From CALODL01 sp942492115 (lineage in GTDB: Bacteria; Planctomycetota; Phycisphaerae; UBA1845; CAIVHJ01): a DNA stretch of 64,000 nucleotides. A program made the translations under genes and the position numbers. The first letter of the stretch is position 1, and each line of letters opens with the position of its first letter. The notes beneath the pieces were generated by a model. That model saw only the letters and a list, made by a program, of their open reading frames with translations. It was not told where the DNA came from and searched no databases. The stretch spans positions 1 to 64,000 of the forward strand of contig CALODL010000001.1 in NCBI GenBank assembly GCA_942492115.1. The letters are read 5' to 3'. Positions 16,671-26,879 of the stretch are shown piece after piece.

Positions 16671-18002
16671 ATGCTGGACATTAAGTACATCAGAGAGAAC
16701 ACGGAACACGTCAAGAAGGGGGCCACCGACAAGCACATCACGTGCGATGTCGATGGCCTGCTGGCGGTAGATGAGCGCCGCCGGCAAATCCAGCAGGAGC
16801 TGGATCAGCTGCGGCAGCAATCGAACGAAAAGGGCTCGCAGGTCGGCCTGTACCGAAATCCCAAATGGATCGAGAAACAGGGCATCGAGCGCAAGGAGGC
16901 TGACGAAGCAGCCCAACGTCTCCAGGAGGAGCTGGCCGGAGTCAAGGCTCACAGCAAGACGCTGGAACAGGAGCAGCAGGATGTCCTCCAGCAGTACCAA
17001 GAGCTCATGGACCGCATTCCGCAGCCTGCCGACCCGGAGGTGCCCTACGGAAAAGACGAGACGGAGGGCGTCGAACTGCGGCGGTACGGCGAGGTGCCCG
17101 AGTTCGATTTCGAGATCAAGGATCACGTTGCGTTGGGTGCAGACCTCGACATCATCGATCTCGAGCGCGGGGTGCGTCTGGCGGGGTCACGTAACTACAT
17201 ACTCAAGGGCGCCGGTGCAAGGCTCTATCACGGCGTCCTGCGCATGGCGTGCGACATGCTCATCGAGCGTGGTTACCAACAGGTTCAGGTGCCCGTTTTG
17301 GTCAAAGAAGAAGCCATGTACGGTACCGGATACTTCCCGACGGGTCGCGATCAAGCCTACTTGTGTGAACGGGACGGCTTGAGTCTCGTGGGCACTGCAG
17401 AAGTGTCTCTGACGGCCCTGCATGCGGGTGAGATCTTGAGTGAGTCCGATCTGCCGAAGCGTTACTTTGCCGTCAGTACGTGTTTCCGTCGTGAAGCGGG
17501 GGCGGCGGGCAAGGACACGCATGGCTTGTACCGTGTGCATCTCTTCGACAAGGTGGAACAAGTCATTCTCTGCCACAACGATATCGAACAGTCAAAGAAG
17601 TTTCATCAAGAGATCCAACAGAATGCCGAGGATCTCATGGCCCGCCTGGAGATTCCCTATCGCGTCATCAACGTATGTACCGGTGATCTCGGCATGGGTC
17701 AGGTCCAGAAGTTCGATATCGAGGGCTGGATGCCCTCGCGCAAGAGTTACGGCGAGACGCACAGCGCTTCGCGGTTCTACGAATTCCAGGCCCGGCGACT
17801 GCACATGCGCTACCGGACCGGTGATAAGAAAATGCACTTCTGCCACACCCTGAACAACACCATGGTGGCCATGCCACGCATCATGATTCCGCTGCTCGAG
17901 TTGAACCAGCAATCAGACGGGAGCGTGGTCATCCCCAAGGCCCTGCAGCCATATATGGGTGGCATGGATCGCATTGTCGCTCCCGAGCTTGCGGACGCCT
18001 GA
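16671..18002 (+). CDS. serS: Seryl-tRNA synthetase
   Basis: A 443-residue class II synthetase that charges tRNA-Ser. The N-terminal antiparallel coiled-coil arm spans about residues 30-110 (LAVDERRRQIQQELDQLRQQ and onward). The catalytic core shows the GTAEVSLTALHAGEIL segment, motif 2 (FRREAGAAGKDTHGLYRVHL) and motif 3 with the C-terminal IPKALQPYMGG, all as in bacterial SerRS. Motif 3 is slightly unusual (HTLNNTMVAMPRIMIPLLE) where most bacteria have NGSGLAVGR-like sequence; this resembles a variant group. The DAHP synthase gene follows 19 bases downstream on the same strand. The start ATG agrees with family length. Confidence 0.96.
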   Translation: MLDIKYIRENTEHVKKGATDKHITCDVDGLLAVDERRRQIQQELDQLRQQSNEKGSQVGLYRNPKWIEKQGIERKEADEAAQRLQEELAGVKAHSKTLEQEQQDVLQQYQELMDRIPQPADPEVPYGKDETEGVELRRYGEVPEFDFEIKDHVALGADLDIIDLERGVRLAGSRNYILKGAGARLYHGVLRMACDMLIERGYQQVQVPVLVKEEAMYGTGYFPTGRDQAYLCERDGLSLVGTAEVSLTALHAGEILSESDLPKRYFAVSTCFRREAGAAGKDTHGLYRVHLFDKVEQVILCHNDIEQSKKFHQEIQQNAEDLMARLEIPYRVINVCTGDLGMGQVQKFDIEGWMPSRKSYGETHSASRFYEFQARRLHMRYRTGDKKMHFCHTLNNTMVAMPRIMIPLLELNQQSDGSVVIPKALQPYMGGMDRIVAPELADA

Positions 18003-18021
18003 ACCGGGAACCATCGACGTC

Positions 18022-19029
18022 ATGATTGTTGTCATCAAGCCCGGTATCTCAGAGCTCGATCCAGTCGTGGCCGCGCTGCGCGACCAGGGCTTGGACCACA
18101 GGTTGATCCACAGTGCCGACCGTACCCTTGTCGAGATTCTCGGGGATGCCACGGGTTTGGACTGTGCGGCGCTCGAGGCCCTGGTTGCGGTGGACATGCT
18201 CATTCCGACCTGCGGTCCGTCCCCGCGCGTCGTTGAACGCCCAACGGTCGTGCGCAAGGTTCCATTGGGTGACGCGGCATGCATCGGGGGACCCGCGGTA
18301 TGTGTTATCGCTGGGCCATGCAGTGTGGAGGGGCGCACTCAGTTGCTCGAGATCGCGTCCGCAGCCAAGGAGGCCGGTGCCGTCGGTTTGCGTGGCGGGG
18401 CGTTCAAGCCACGAACCAATCCATATAGTTTCCAGGGGTTGGGCGAGAAAGGCCTCGAGTGGCTGGCAGAAGCCCGTGACCACACCGGGCTGCCGATCGT
18501 GACCGAGGTCATGGAGCCGGGGCAGGTGGAAATGGTGGCGCGCTACGCCGACGTCCTGCAGGTGGGCACACGCAACATGCACAATTTTAATCTGCTGTCG
18601 GCCGCGGGTCGCAGTGGTCGTACGGTATTGCTCAAGCGTGGCTGGAGTGCTTCGCTGGAGGAGTTGCTGCACGCCGCAGAATACATTGTGCAGGAAGGCA
18701 ACGAGAACGTTGTCCTCTGTGAGCGCGGGATCCGGACATTCGAGAAATACGTCCGCAATACTCTGGCCCTGAGCATCGTACCGGCCGTCAAGTTGCGCTC
18801 GACCATGCCCATTATCGTCGATCCGTCCCAGGGAACCGGGGTGAGCGATCTGGTCGCGCCAATGAGCCGCGCCGCGGTGGCCTGCGGCGCGGACGGGCTG
18901 TTGATCGAAGTGCACGACGATCCCCGGCGAGCGATGACCGATGGTGATCAGTCGTTGGACATCCCGCAGTTTCAATCATTGATGGGGGAACTGGCTGCAG
19001 TTGCTGCCGCAGTGGGCCGCACGATCTGA
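18022..19029 (+). CDS. aroF: 3-deoxy-7-phosphoheptulonate (DAHP) synthase, Thermotoga/Bacillus type
   Basis: A 335-residue enzyme condensing phosphoenolpyruvate and erythrose 4-phosphate at the entry of the shikimate pathway. The first 70 residues form a ferredoxin-like regulatory domain (MIVVIKPGISELDPVVAAL), as in the Thermotoga type, so feedback control by aromatic amino acids is likely. The barrel shows AGPCSVEG, GGAFKPRTNPYSFQGLG, QVGTRNMHNF, LLKRGWSAS and IVDPSQGTG, all family hallmarks. I chose the ATG at 18022, since upstream residues in the frame (from 17959) overlap serS and are not family-like. The 3' end overlaps the convergent RND gene by 58 bases. Confidence 0.94.
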   Translation: MIVVIKPGISELDPVVAALRDQGLDHRLIHSADRTLVEILGDATGLDCAALEALVAVDMLIPTCGPSPRVVERPTVVRKVPLGDAACIGGPAVCVIAGPCSVEGRTQLLEIASAAKEAGAVGLRGGAFKPRTNPYSFQGLGEKGLEWLAEARDHTGLPIVTEVMEPGQVEMVARYADVLQVGTRNMHNFNLLSAAGRSGRTVLLKRGWSASLEELLHAAEYIVQEGNENVVLCERGIRTFEKYVRNTLALSIVPAVKLRSTMPIIVDPSQGTGVSDLVAPMSRAAVACGADGLLIEVHDDPRRAMTDGDQSLDIPQFQSLMGELAAVAAAVGRTI

Positions 19030-22000
19030 CGCATTCCAACGAACAAAGAGAACATCGCCGGAACGAGAAATAACGTAAATACTGTTGATACCAACAGGCC
19101 GCCCACGACAACCGAACCCAAACCCCGATACAACTCACTGCCGGCACCCGGCATGAGGACCAACGGAAGCATACCGCACACGCTCGTCATGGCCGTCATG
19201 AATATGGGGCGGATACGCGAGCGGACGGAGGCCGTTATGGCTTCGCGCGGGGCCATGCCGTCAAGCAATTCATCGTGCCACATGGCACCACATTGACCAC
19301 AACGCACGATCCCGCCGCTGTCATCGCGCACTGTCTGTGGGGCGTGACATTGAGGGCACTCGCTCTCGACGGCACCATCGGTGTGCTGCCCGCGCATGTA
19401 ATTGAGCGCCTGGTGAACAATGAGGATGGCGTTGTTGACCACGATGCCAATAAGTATGACGAAGCCCAGCATGGTCAGGACATCGAGTTTTTGCGTGGCC
19501 TGAGCGGGGTTTCCGAGACTGATGTAGTGTGCGAGTTTCAATCCGGCGAACCCGCCGACGGTTGCCGGGATCACTGACAGCAAAATAACGAATGGATAGA
19601 AAAATGACTCGAACAGAGCAGCCATGAGGAGATAGGTGATAAGGATCGCCAGGCCACCCCTGCTCGTTGAGACACTAATGAGGCTGTCGCCCAGGTCGGG
19701 AGTCCATTGGCCGAACAGTGCAGACCGAGTTTGAAACAATTTGTCGGCGTTTCCGGCGGCGGCAGTGATGACCGAGTTGGGTATGCGGCCAGCGGCGCGA
19801 AGGGGCGCGATGATTTCTTCTTCGAGGATACGCGTGGCTGTCTCGAGTGCCATATCACCCGGTTCGATAGTCAGGGTCACCGACGGCATTTCCTCGATAT
19901 GGTTGATTTGCTGTGCGGCAGTCGTCTTGGTGGTATTGACGATCGAGCCAAGAGGGACGACGCGTCCTGTCGGCGTGTACACCGATGTCTGCATGACCTG
20001 TTCGGGGGACGCGCCATCGAGGCCGTCGACGCGGATGGTCATGTCGATTTCTTCACCGCGATCGCGATAGCCGCCCGGAACAAGTGAACCGTTGATGCAT
20101 GCTCCGACGATCATGCCGACTTCCTGCACACCCATGCCGACCTCGGCGGCGCGGACACGATCAGGTTCAATGCGGACCTCAGGGCGCCCGAGGGCAAAAT
20201 TCATCGGGTTCGGGCGGGCGAACTGTTCGAGGCGTTGCATGATGGCGATTTGCAGTTGTTCGCCTGCGGCGGTGACCTCGGCGAGATCAGTCCCGCGGAC
20301 CTCCAACTGAATGCTGTTGCCACTGCCTTCAAAGCGCTGGAACAGCGACTCCTGAAAGAAGAACGGAATAACGCCGGGCAGGCGTTCAGCCGCGAATCCG
20401 AAAAGGTTGACCAGTGGGCGCACGATCTCTGGCTCCTGGCTGGTGGCACCCATGAACGATTGTCCTTCGAAGGCCACGAAGAAAAAGTTGGCGATCGGCG
20501 GCGGCGGCATGCTGTTCGCATGCAGCCTGTGGTCGGCTTGTTCCAGGGTATCCTGCGCAGTTTTCAGCTCAGGGCCGGGCAGATCACGGCCCAGCAGTTG
20601 GTGCAACTTGCCTGCGGCACGCTCCTTGTCCGCGCGAAGCCGTTCGACCACAGTGTTGTTCCACGCGTCGTCGAGCATCCGGCGCCTGGCACGGGCCTCG
20701 GGGGAATCAGGTGTTTCGAAAACGGGGTCCCAATAGGGTTCGATGGTTTCTTCCAACAGAGCACCCATGCGGTCGAATTCGCTCAAGCTGTATCCCGGCG
20801 GGGTAATGAGAAAGCCGAAAACCAAATTGCGATTGCCGTTGGGCAGGTAGTCCGTCGGTGCGAGCAGCGCGTAGCTACCTGCCAGGGAGCCACCGATGAG
20901 GACCACGCACACCGCCAGGCGCAGCACGATACTGCCGTTGATCCAGTGCACCGCACTTGCGATGGCGCGAGTAAAGAGATTGTGTCCAGGTGACACGCCG
21001 TGGAGTTGGCCACGGCCGAGGAGTTTGGCGGAGACAGTTGGAATCACCGTCATTGCCACGATGAGCGACAGTGCGACCGCCGACGAGATCGCGATCGCAA
21101 TATCACGGAACAGTTGGCCCGCCTCCTCCTCGAGAAAAATAACCGGCAGAAACACGGCCATTGTGGTCAAGGTACTGGCCAGTACTGCGCCCCACACTTC
21201 GACCGCGCCGTCCAGGGCGGCAACCGGCCGAGACTTACCCATCTGGCGATGACGGAAGATGTTTTCGAGCACGACGATTGAATTGTCCACGACCATTCCG
21301 ACCGCGAACGCCATGCCTGCGAGCATGATGACGTTGAGCGTACGATCGAGCAGGGTGATCACGAGAAAGGACGCGACAACCGAAATCGGGATACACAGGC
21401 TGACAATCGCTGTTGCCGAGGTGCTGCGCAGAAACAACAACAGAACAGCGATGGCCAGCAGGCCGCCATAGATCAAGTTCGTCAAACCCAGGCGAATGGC
21501 TGCTTCGATATAAACCGTTTCGTCGTAGATCTGATGCAATTCATAACCCGCTCCAAGCGGACGGAGAACATCCTCGTTGACCACGGCGATTTGGGTCTTC
21601 AGGTTGGCCATGACCGACATGACGTTGCTGCCCGTCTCGCGCGCACGGGCATGGCCAGAACAGCTTCGCCCATCGAGTGCACGAACGAGTATTGCTTCTT
21701 GTGTGTCGTGACGACACGGCCGATGTCGCGAACATAAATCGGTCCGCCAGCTCGATAGGCCACGACCGTGTTACTGACATCATCGAGGCTGTCGAACTGT
21801 CCAATGGTTCGCCAGGTGTAGTCGCGTTTACCGCTGGTGATGGTGCCTGCCGAAATATTCGTGTTCTGGCGCGCGATAGCGACGGAGAGTTCGCCGTAGG
21901 TCACGCCCAGGGCAGCCATTCGTTCGGCATCGATTCGAATTTGGATTTCACGCTCACGACCGCCATAGACATCGACACCTGCAACTCCGCGTGCCCTTTC

Positions 22001-22498
22001 GAGTATGGGCTTGACATGATCTTCGGCGAAGTCTTTGAGCGTGGCCGGGTCGATGTCATCAGGGACGTGAAAGATCAGCCACGCGATGGGTGAGTTGATC
22101 GACGAGTCTGCTGCCTGGATTGTGGGCTCGTCAACGTCACGTGGATAATCAGTGACCTGGCGGAGCTTATCCGAGACATCCCGCAGGGCGGCGTCTTTGT
22201 CGGTGCCCACGTGAAACTCGAGCACCACACTGCCTTTGCCTTCGACAGATGTCGAGGTCATTTTCTTGAGTTCGCTGACACCCTTGAGCTTTTCCTCTTG
22301 GCGCTCGATGATCTCGCGCTCGATTTCCTGCGGGCTGGCTCCAAACCACCGTGTTTCGACGGTGACTTTGGGTTCGTCGATGTTGGGCGTCAACTGAATG
22401 GGGATGCGCGTCGTGCTCAGGGTGCCGAAGAGCATGAGCAGAATCACGCCCACGGCGACCTTGACGGGATTATCGATGGCGAAACGAATGATGCCCAT
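18972..22498 (-). CDS. RND efflux permease with zinc-ribbon insert and a frame break
   Basis: Two frames make one AcrB/MdtB-like permease of about 1175 residues. The first (22498 to about 21645) covers TM1 and the first pore domain. The second (21640 to 18972) covers TM2 to the C-terminus. A 2-base excess or 1-base deficit in the GCGCGCG run at 21638-21644 breaks the frame; restoring it gives MPV-RETGSNVMSVMANLK. Proton-relay features such as GMAFAVGMVVDNSIVVLEN are present. Between TM10 and TM11 a zinc ribbon (CPQC...CGQC, 19269-19367) is inserted in the cytosolic loop. Drug or metal efflux is expected; substrate unknown. The adaptor gene lies 9 bases upstream. Confidence 0.88.
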
Positions 22499-22507
22499 GC
22501 TGTCGTG

Positions 22508-23704
22508 CTATCTGCGCCGGCGCTGCTCGGGCCGTTCGATTCGCGCGCCGGGATCGTTTGGGGGCTCGGGCTGCACGGCGGGCGTATCGCCGAGAAGTGT
22601 CGGCTCGTCGACGACGATCACCGGCGACGGAAAAGGCATGAGGGCTTCGTTGCCCCGAACGGCTACAAGCATGCCGGGTTCAACATTTCCGGATGTGATG
22701 GCGATCCATTCGTCGAATTCCGCGCCGAGCGTAACTGCGGTCGGCGTGGCCATCGCGCCGCGTTGCGATTCCTCGACTCTCCACACGTTTGCCGTGCCAT
22801 GTTTGATGACGACGGCGTCCTTCAGCACGGCGACCGTGGGCTCGATCGGCCCGTTGCGGACTGTTGCACGGCCGAACATTCCAGCGCGCAGTTGATGTGC
22901 CGTATTGTGAATCTCGATATCAACCGGGAAGGTGCGCGCCAGTTCATTTCCCTGCGGGATGATGTGGCGAATGTGGCCTGTGAACAGGGTGTGAACGGCA
23001 TCGAGTAGCACGGGAGCGGGGTCGCCGACGTGGAGGTACGGAATCGCACTTTCGGGGGCGTCGACCCGCACCAGAACGGTATCCAGATCAATCAGCTCCA
23101 CGACATCTCCACCGAGGGGCAACCACTGGCCAACCTCGGTCAGGAGCCGGCTGATGTAGCCGTTGAAAGGTGCCACGATCGTCGCTTTGCGCAAGTTGGT
23201 CTCCGCACGGCCCAGGATGGCCTGCTGGGCCTGGATCTTGTGCTCGGCCTCCCGGACGCGCGCCTCTGCTCCCAGGTAGTCCGCTTCGGTGTCGTACAAC
23301 TCCTTGGCTTGCGCGCGGCCGCCCTGCTGCAATCCCGCGACACGTTCACGTTCCTTGGTCCAGCGTCCCAGTTCCGCCTTGGCGATATCCAGGCGGGCGA
23401 TTAGACTTTCGAGTTCGCCACGCGCTGCATCGACATCGAGCCGCGGCATGTTCTCGTCGAGTTGGCACAGTACCTGGCCCTGTTCGACAAAGTCGCCTTC
23501 CCGGACGGGGACGATAGCCAATACGCCAGCGACCTCGCTGCCGATGATGCTCTTGCGTGCCGGACGCACGGTGCCGACCAGGCGGATGGTGGAGGGGAGT
23601 TCACGCAGCTCCGCTTCAACGACAAGGACCTTGGAACTCGGTTGCGCGAGCGCGGGTGCCGCCAGCAGTGTCCAGAGCAGTGCAATGTGATAGCGTGGAG
23701 TCAT
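22508..23704 (-). CDS. RND efflux periplasmic adaptor (membrane fusion protein)
   Basis: A 398-residue HlyD/AcrA-family adaptor that links an RND permease to an outer-membrane channel. The N-terminus is a signal peptide (ALLWTLLAAPALAQ). The barrel-sandwich half-motifs appear as GSEVAGVLAIVPVREGDFVEQGQVL and NLRKATIVAPFNGYISRLL, flanking a coiled-coil hairpin of about 80 residues (ESLIARLDIAKAELGRWTKE onward). The C-terminal tail is Pro/Glu/Arg-rich. I start at the ATG at 23704, since the upstream in-frame codon at 23716 is TTG without a ribosome site. It is co-transcribed with the permease gene 9 bases downstream. No TolC-type gene is in the window. Confidence 0.9.
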   Translation of the reverse strand: MTPRYHIALLWTLLAAPALAQPSSKVLVVEAELRELPSTIRLVGTVRPARKSIIGSEVAGVLAIVPVREGDFVEQGQVLCQLDENMPRLDVDAARGELESLIARLDIAKAELGRWTKERERVAGLQQGGRAQAKELYDTEADYLGAEARVREAEHKIQAQQAILGRAETNLRKATIVAPFNGYISRLLTEVGQWLPLGGDVVELIDLDTVLVRVDAPESAIPYLHVGDPAPVLLDAVHTLFTGHIRHIIPQGNELARTFPVDIEIHNTAHQLRAGMFGRATVRNGPIEPTVAVLKDAVVIKHGTANVWRVEESQRGAMATPTAVTLGAEFDEWIAITSGNVEPGMLVAVRGNEALMPFPSPVIVVDEPTLLGDTPAVQPEPPNDPGARIERPEQRRRR

Positions 23705-23762
23705 GAGTATGGGCAAAACGCTTGCTAACTGAAATATTTGCGAAACGTTTATTTTATCACAT

Positions 23763-24536
23763 ATGCCAGGCAGCCTGAAGATATCTCATGGCCTCGATCG
23801 AGCGTGTGCCCTGGTCGCTCAGCTCTGTGCGGGTGGGACGGACCTGATTTACCCGCCGAATTGCCCATATTGCAGGACGACCTCGGGGATTCCGTGTGCG
23901 TGCGTGCGGGAATTGGGTTTGCTACGAGCCAGTCCTGCCTGCCCACGTTGTGCAGCTTCCACGGGGCCACACCTGGCCGCAAACGGCCGATGCGGACTCT
24001 GCCGCACGGAGCGCTGGCGTACCGCCGCGGTGGCTCGAGCAGGGCCTTACACGGGTCCTCTTCGTTCTGCGGTCCGTCGGCTCAAGTTCGAGGCCGACAA
24101 TGCGTTCGAAGAGCCAGTGATCGACTGGATGACTGAAGCGGTCGACGCCGCCCCCTGGCGATCGTTGATTGACGTCGTGGTCCCCGTACCGGCACATTGG
24201 CTCAGCCCGTGGGTCGAACGTCCGGTCCTGGCCCGAACCCTGGGCCGCGGCGTGGCCCGCCACGTTCGACGGCCATGTCGGGCATGGGTCCGTCGCAATC
24301 GGTGGGACCCCCGGCAGACTGAGCTGAATTACGCACAACGACGGAACAACGTCATCGGGTCTTTTGTCATCCACCATCGTGCGGCAGTGGCCGGCCTCAA
24401 TGTTCTGGTGGTTGATGATGTGATGACCTCGGGGACGACCATGAACGAAGTTGCGCGGGTGCTCATGGATGCCGGTGCCCGGCGCGTGTTCGCGGTCGTT
24501 GTTGCCCGGGGCGGGCCTGGTGCTGTCATCAGTTGA
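23763..24536 (+). CDS. ComF family phosphoribosyltransferase-like protein
   Basis: A 257-residue ComF-type protein. The N-terminal part has four cysteine pairs or clusters (CPYC, CAC, CPRC, CGLC) forming a zinc-binding element, followed by YTGPLRSAVRRLKFE, a family hallmark. The C-terminal half is a type I phosphoribosyltransferase fold with the PRPP loop VLVVDDVMTSGTT. In Bacillus and Haemophilus ComF supports DNA uptake; in other bacteria the function is unclear. Its last codons overlap the open frame of the aminopeptidase gene; the likely aminopeptidase start is 35 bases after its stop. It is divergent from the RND pair. Confidence 0.88.
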   Translation: MPGSLKISHGLDRACALVAQLCAGGTDLIYPPNCPYCRTTSGIPCACVRELGLLRASPACPRCAASTGPHLAANGRCGLCRTERWRTAAVARAGPYTGPLRSAVRRLKFEADNAFEEPVIDWMTEAVDAAPWRSLIDVVVPVPAHWLSPWVERPVLARTLGRGVARHVRRPCRAWVRRNRWDPRQTELNYAQRRNNVIGSFVIHHRAAVAGLNVLVVDDVMTSGTTMNEVARVLMDAGARRVFAVVVARGGPGAVIS

Positions 24537-24571
24537 TTGCTTCGCGACGTAGCAGGAAGGACCAGCCGTTC

Positions 24572-26059
24572 ATGGACATCTCGATCGACACGTTTTCCGC
24601 CACGCGGCACAAGGGGCGCCTGTGGATCATTCCCGTGTTCGAGGGACGCACGGCCGGGGCGGTCAAGTCTTATGGTCTGCACACATCGGCCATTCGAGGA
24701 TGGGGTTTCAATGGTCGCAAGAACCAGATTCATGCCGTCAGGCCCACGAAAGGGCGGCAGGATATTCTGCTGGTCGGCGCCGGCAAGGTGGCGGATTGGA
24801 CGGCTGAGCGGGCACGCATGACGATTGCAGCTGCGCTGCGGCACGATATTGTTCGAGACCATACCGCGATATCGGCGGTTTTCATCGCGCGCGATCTCCC
24901 AACCACGCGGGTGGCGAAGCCAGAGCTCATCGAAGCGCTGACCGAGGCCGCGGCCCTCAGTGTGTATCGTTTTACGAAACTCAAGGGTAAGGGAGAGACT
25001 CTCGATTCCGCGGCGCCCAATCTTCAGCGCTTGACGATTGCTGTCGAGCGCGTCAGCAAGAGCGACCGGTTGCATTGCGCTCAAGCCTCGACCATGGCCC
25101 ATTGGACCAACTGGGCCCGGGACCTGTTGTTGCAATCTCAGAGCCATGTAACGGCTGTGACTCTGGCGTCAATAGTTCGACATGAGGCCGCACGGCTGAA
25201 GAAAGTGCGCTGCACCGTCCTCGGTCCGCGCGAGATCGCCGCACGCAAGATGGGGCTACTTGTCGCGGTCAACAAGGGCAGCGCTGTTCCCGCACGGTTT
25301 ATCATTCTCGAATACAACGGGGGCCGCAAGGGGGCTGCCCCGATCTGCCTCGTTGGCAAAGGTCTGACGTACGACACGGGCGGCTACAACATCAAGCCGG
25401 GTGACAGTATGCGGGGCATGCATATGGACAAAGGGGGGGGCGTCGGGGCGTTGGCCAGCCTTTTTGCCATCGCCGAGATGGGCCTCAAAATAAACGCCGT
25501 GTGCCTGGTTCCGGCGACCGACAACTGCATATCCGGGGCTGCGATGGTACCGGGTGACGTATTCGTCGGTGCCAGCGGCATCAGCGTCGAAGTCGACAAT
25601 ACCGATGCAGAGGGGCGGCTGGTGCTCGCAGATGCCCTCGCTTTTGCAGAACGCTACCGCCCGACTCATATCATCGACGTGGCCACGCTGACCGGCGCGG
25701 CGGTCGTGGCCCTTGGGGACCAGGCGACCGCGGTGTTTTCCAATGACGATCATTTTGCGGAACAACTGCTGGGTTGTGCCCAGGAGGCGGGCGAACTTGC
25801 GTGGCGCATGCCCTTGTGGGGTGCATACGAATCCAAACTCAAGAGTACGACTGCAGATGTCAAGAACATCGGGGGCCGGTGGGGCGGGTCAATCACTGCG
25901 GCCCTGTTTCTGCAGCGCTTTGTGCCCAACAAGGTCAAGTGGTGCCATCTCGATATCGCCGGTCGTATGCGGGCCGAGAGTGATCAAGGCTATTATGCCG
26001 CAGGCTTGCCCTACGGTGTCGGACCCCGCATGCTTGGGCGATGGGCGCGCAGTCTATGA
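24572..26059 (+). CDS. M17 leucyl aminopeptidase
   Basis: A 495-residue cytosolic aminopeptidase with two metal ions that releases N-terminal residues from peptides. The catalytic signature NTDAEGRLVLADA is exact. The other ligands are in VGKGLTYDTGGYNIKP and the following GMHMD, so all five metal ligands and the catalytic Lys and Arg are present. MDKGGG replaces the usual MDMGGA; this is beside, not in, the metal site. The N-terminal domain is divergent, as is normal. I use the ATG at 24572, which has AGGAAGGA about 10 bases upstream; the frame is open to 24533. It follows comF closely. Confidence 0.92.
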   Translation: MDISIDTFSATRHKGRLWIIPVFEGRTAGAVKSYGLHTSAIRGWGFNGRKNQIHAVRPTKGRQDILLVGAGKVADWTAERARMTIAAALRHDIVRDHTAISAVFIARDLPTTRVAKPELIEALTEAAALSVYRFTKLKGKGETLDSAAPNLQRLTIAVERVSKSDRLHCAQASTMAHWTNWARDLLLQSQSHVTAVTLASIVRHEAARLKKVRCTVLGPREIAARKMGLLVAVNKGSAVPARFIILEYNGGRKGAAPICLVGKGLTYDTGGYNIKPGDSMRGMHMDKGGGVGALASLFAIAEMGLKINAVCLVPATDNCISGAAMVPGDVFVGASGISVEVDNTDAEGRLVLADALAFAERYRPTHIIDVATLTGAAVVALGDQATAVFSNDDHFAEQLLGCAQEAGELAWRMPLWGAYESKLKSTTADVKNIGGRWGGSITAALFLQRFVPNKVKWCHLDIAGRMRAESDQGYYAAGLPYGVGPRMLGRWARSL

Positions 26060-26195
26060 AGTCTTACAATGTCGTGAGGCCAGCGGGCGACACCTCGCGT
26101 CTGGGCGTCTTTTCCTTTGACACCTGCACACGACCCCCGTCTAATAACTCCCTGCGCAGTTGGCGTGAGCGATCGGTCCAGACGAATCATGTGAC

Positions 26196-26879
26196 ATGAT
26201 GAGATACCTCGATTCCATGTTCGAACTGTTCGGCGACTGGTACGAAGCCAATGATTGGATGTTAATCCGCATCGGCGCAGCGGCATTGATCGGCATGCTC
26301 ATCGGGCTCGAACGCGAATTTCGCGACAAACCTGCTGGCCTGCGGACGATGATCCTGATTTCAGTCGGAGCGTGCGTATTCGCTATCGTTTCCGAGGTCC
26401 GCGGCGCGATCAATGCCGATCCGACACGCATAGCTGCCCAAGTCGTGACGGGCGTCGGGTTTCTTGGGGCGGGCGCTATTCTGCGTGACGCCAAAGCTGT
26501 CTATGGGCTGACCACGGCTGCGACGATCTGGACACTCGCCGCGATCGGGTTGGCGTGTGGGTATGGCGAACTGGATATCGCTTTCGCGGCCGGTGTGGGC
26601 GCGCTGCTCATGCTCTTGGTTTTCAATCCCCTTGTTTATTACATCGTGAGCCGTCGCACCACACTGCGCTACCGCATCTCCACCCGCGACGCCGCGATGC
26701 GCTTCAAAGATTTTGATCTGATCTTCAAAGATGCTCGTCTGCGCGTACTCAAGCGGACCTGCTTCAGAGATGGAGACGACTTCGTTTACGGTTACAAGGT
26801 CCTGGGCCCGCGTCGCCGCCACACCGTTTTGCGGGAACGTCTCATGCACGAAGAAAACATGATTCTGCTCAAACGCTGA
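26196..26879 (+). CDS. MgtC/SapB family membrane protein
   Basis: A 227-residue protein with the MgtC/SapB N-terminal membrane domain. The family hallmark LIGLEREFRDKPAGLRT (about 36-52) is followed by helices carrying VVTGVGFLGAGAIL and GLTTAATIWTLAAIGLACG. A cytoplasmic C-terminal domain of about 75 residues follows. MgtC proteins affect Mg2+ or ATP-synthase physiology in some pathogens; in environmental bacteria the role is open. The ATGATG start at 26196 is used. The 3' end overlaps that of the convergent MFS gene by 11 bases. No Mg2+ riboswitch or transporter is adjacent. Confidence 0.9.
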   Translation: MMRYLDSMFELFGDWYEANDWMLIRIGAAALIGMLIGLEREFRDKPAGLRTMILISVGACVFAIVSEVRGAINADPTRIAAQVVTGVGFLGAGAILRDAKAVYGLTTAATIWTLAAIGLACGYGELDIAFAAGVGALLMLLVFNPLVYYIVSRRTTLRYRISTRDAAMRFKDFDLIFKDARLRVLKRTCFRDGDDFVYGYKVLGPRRRHTVLRERLMHEENMILLKR

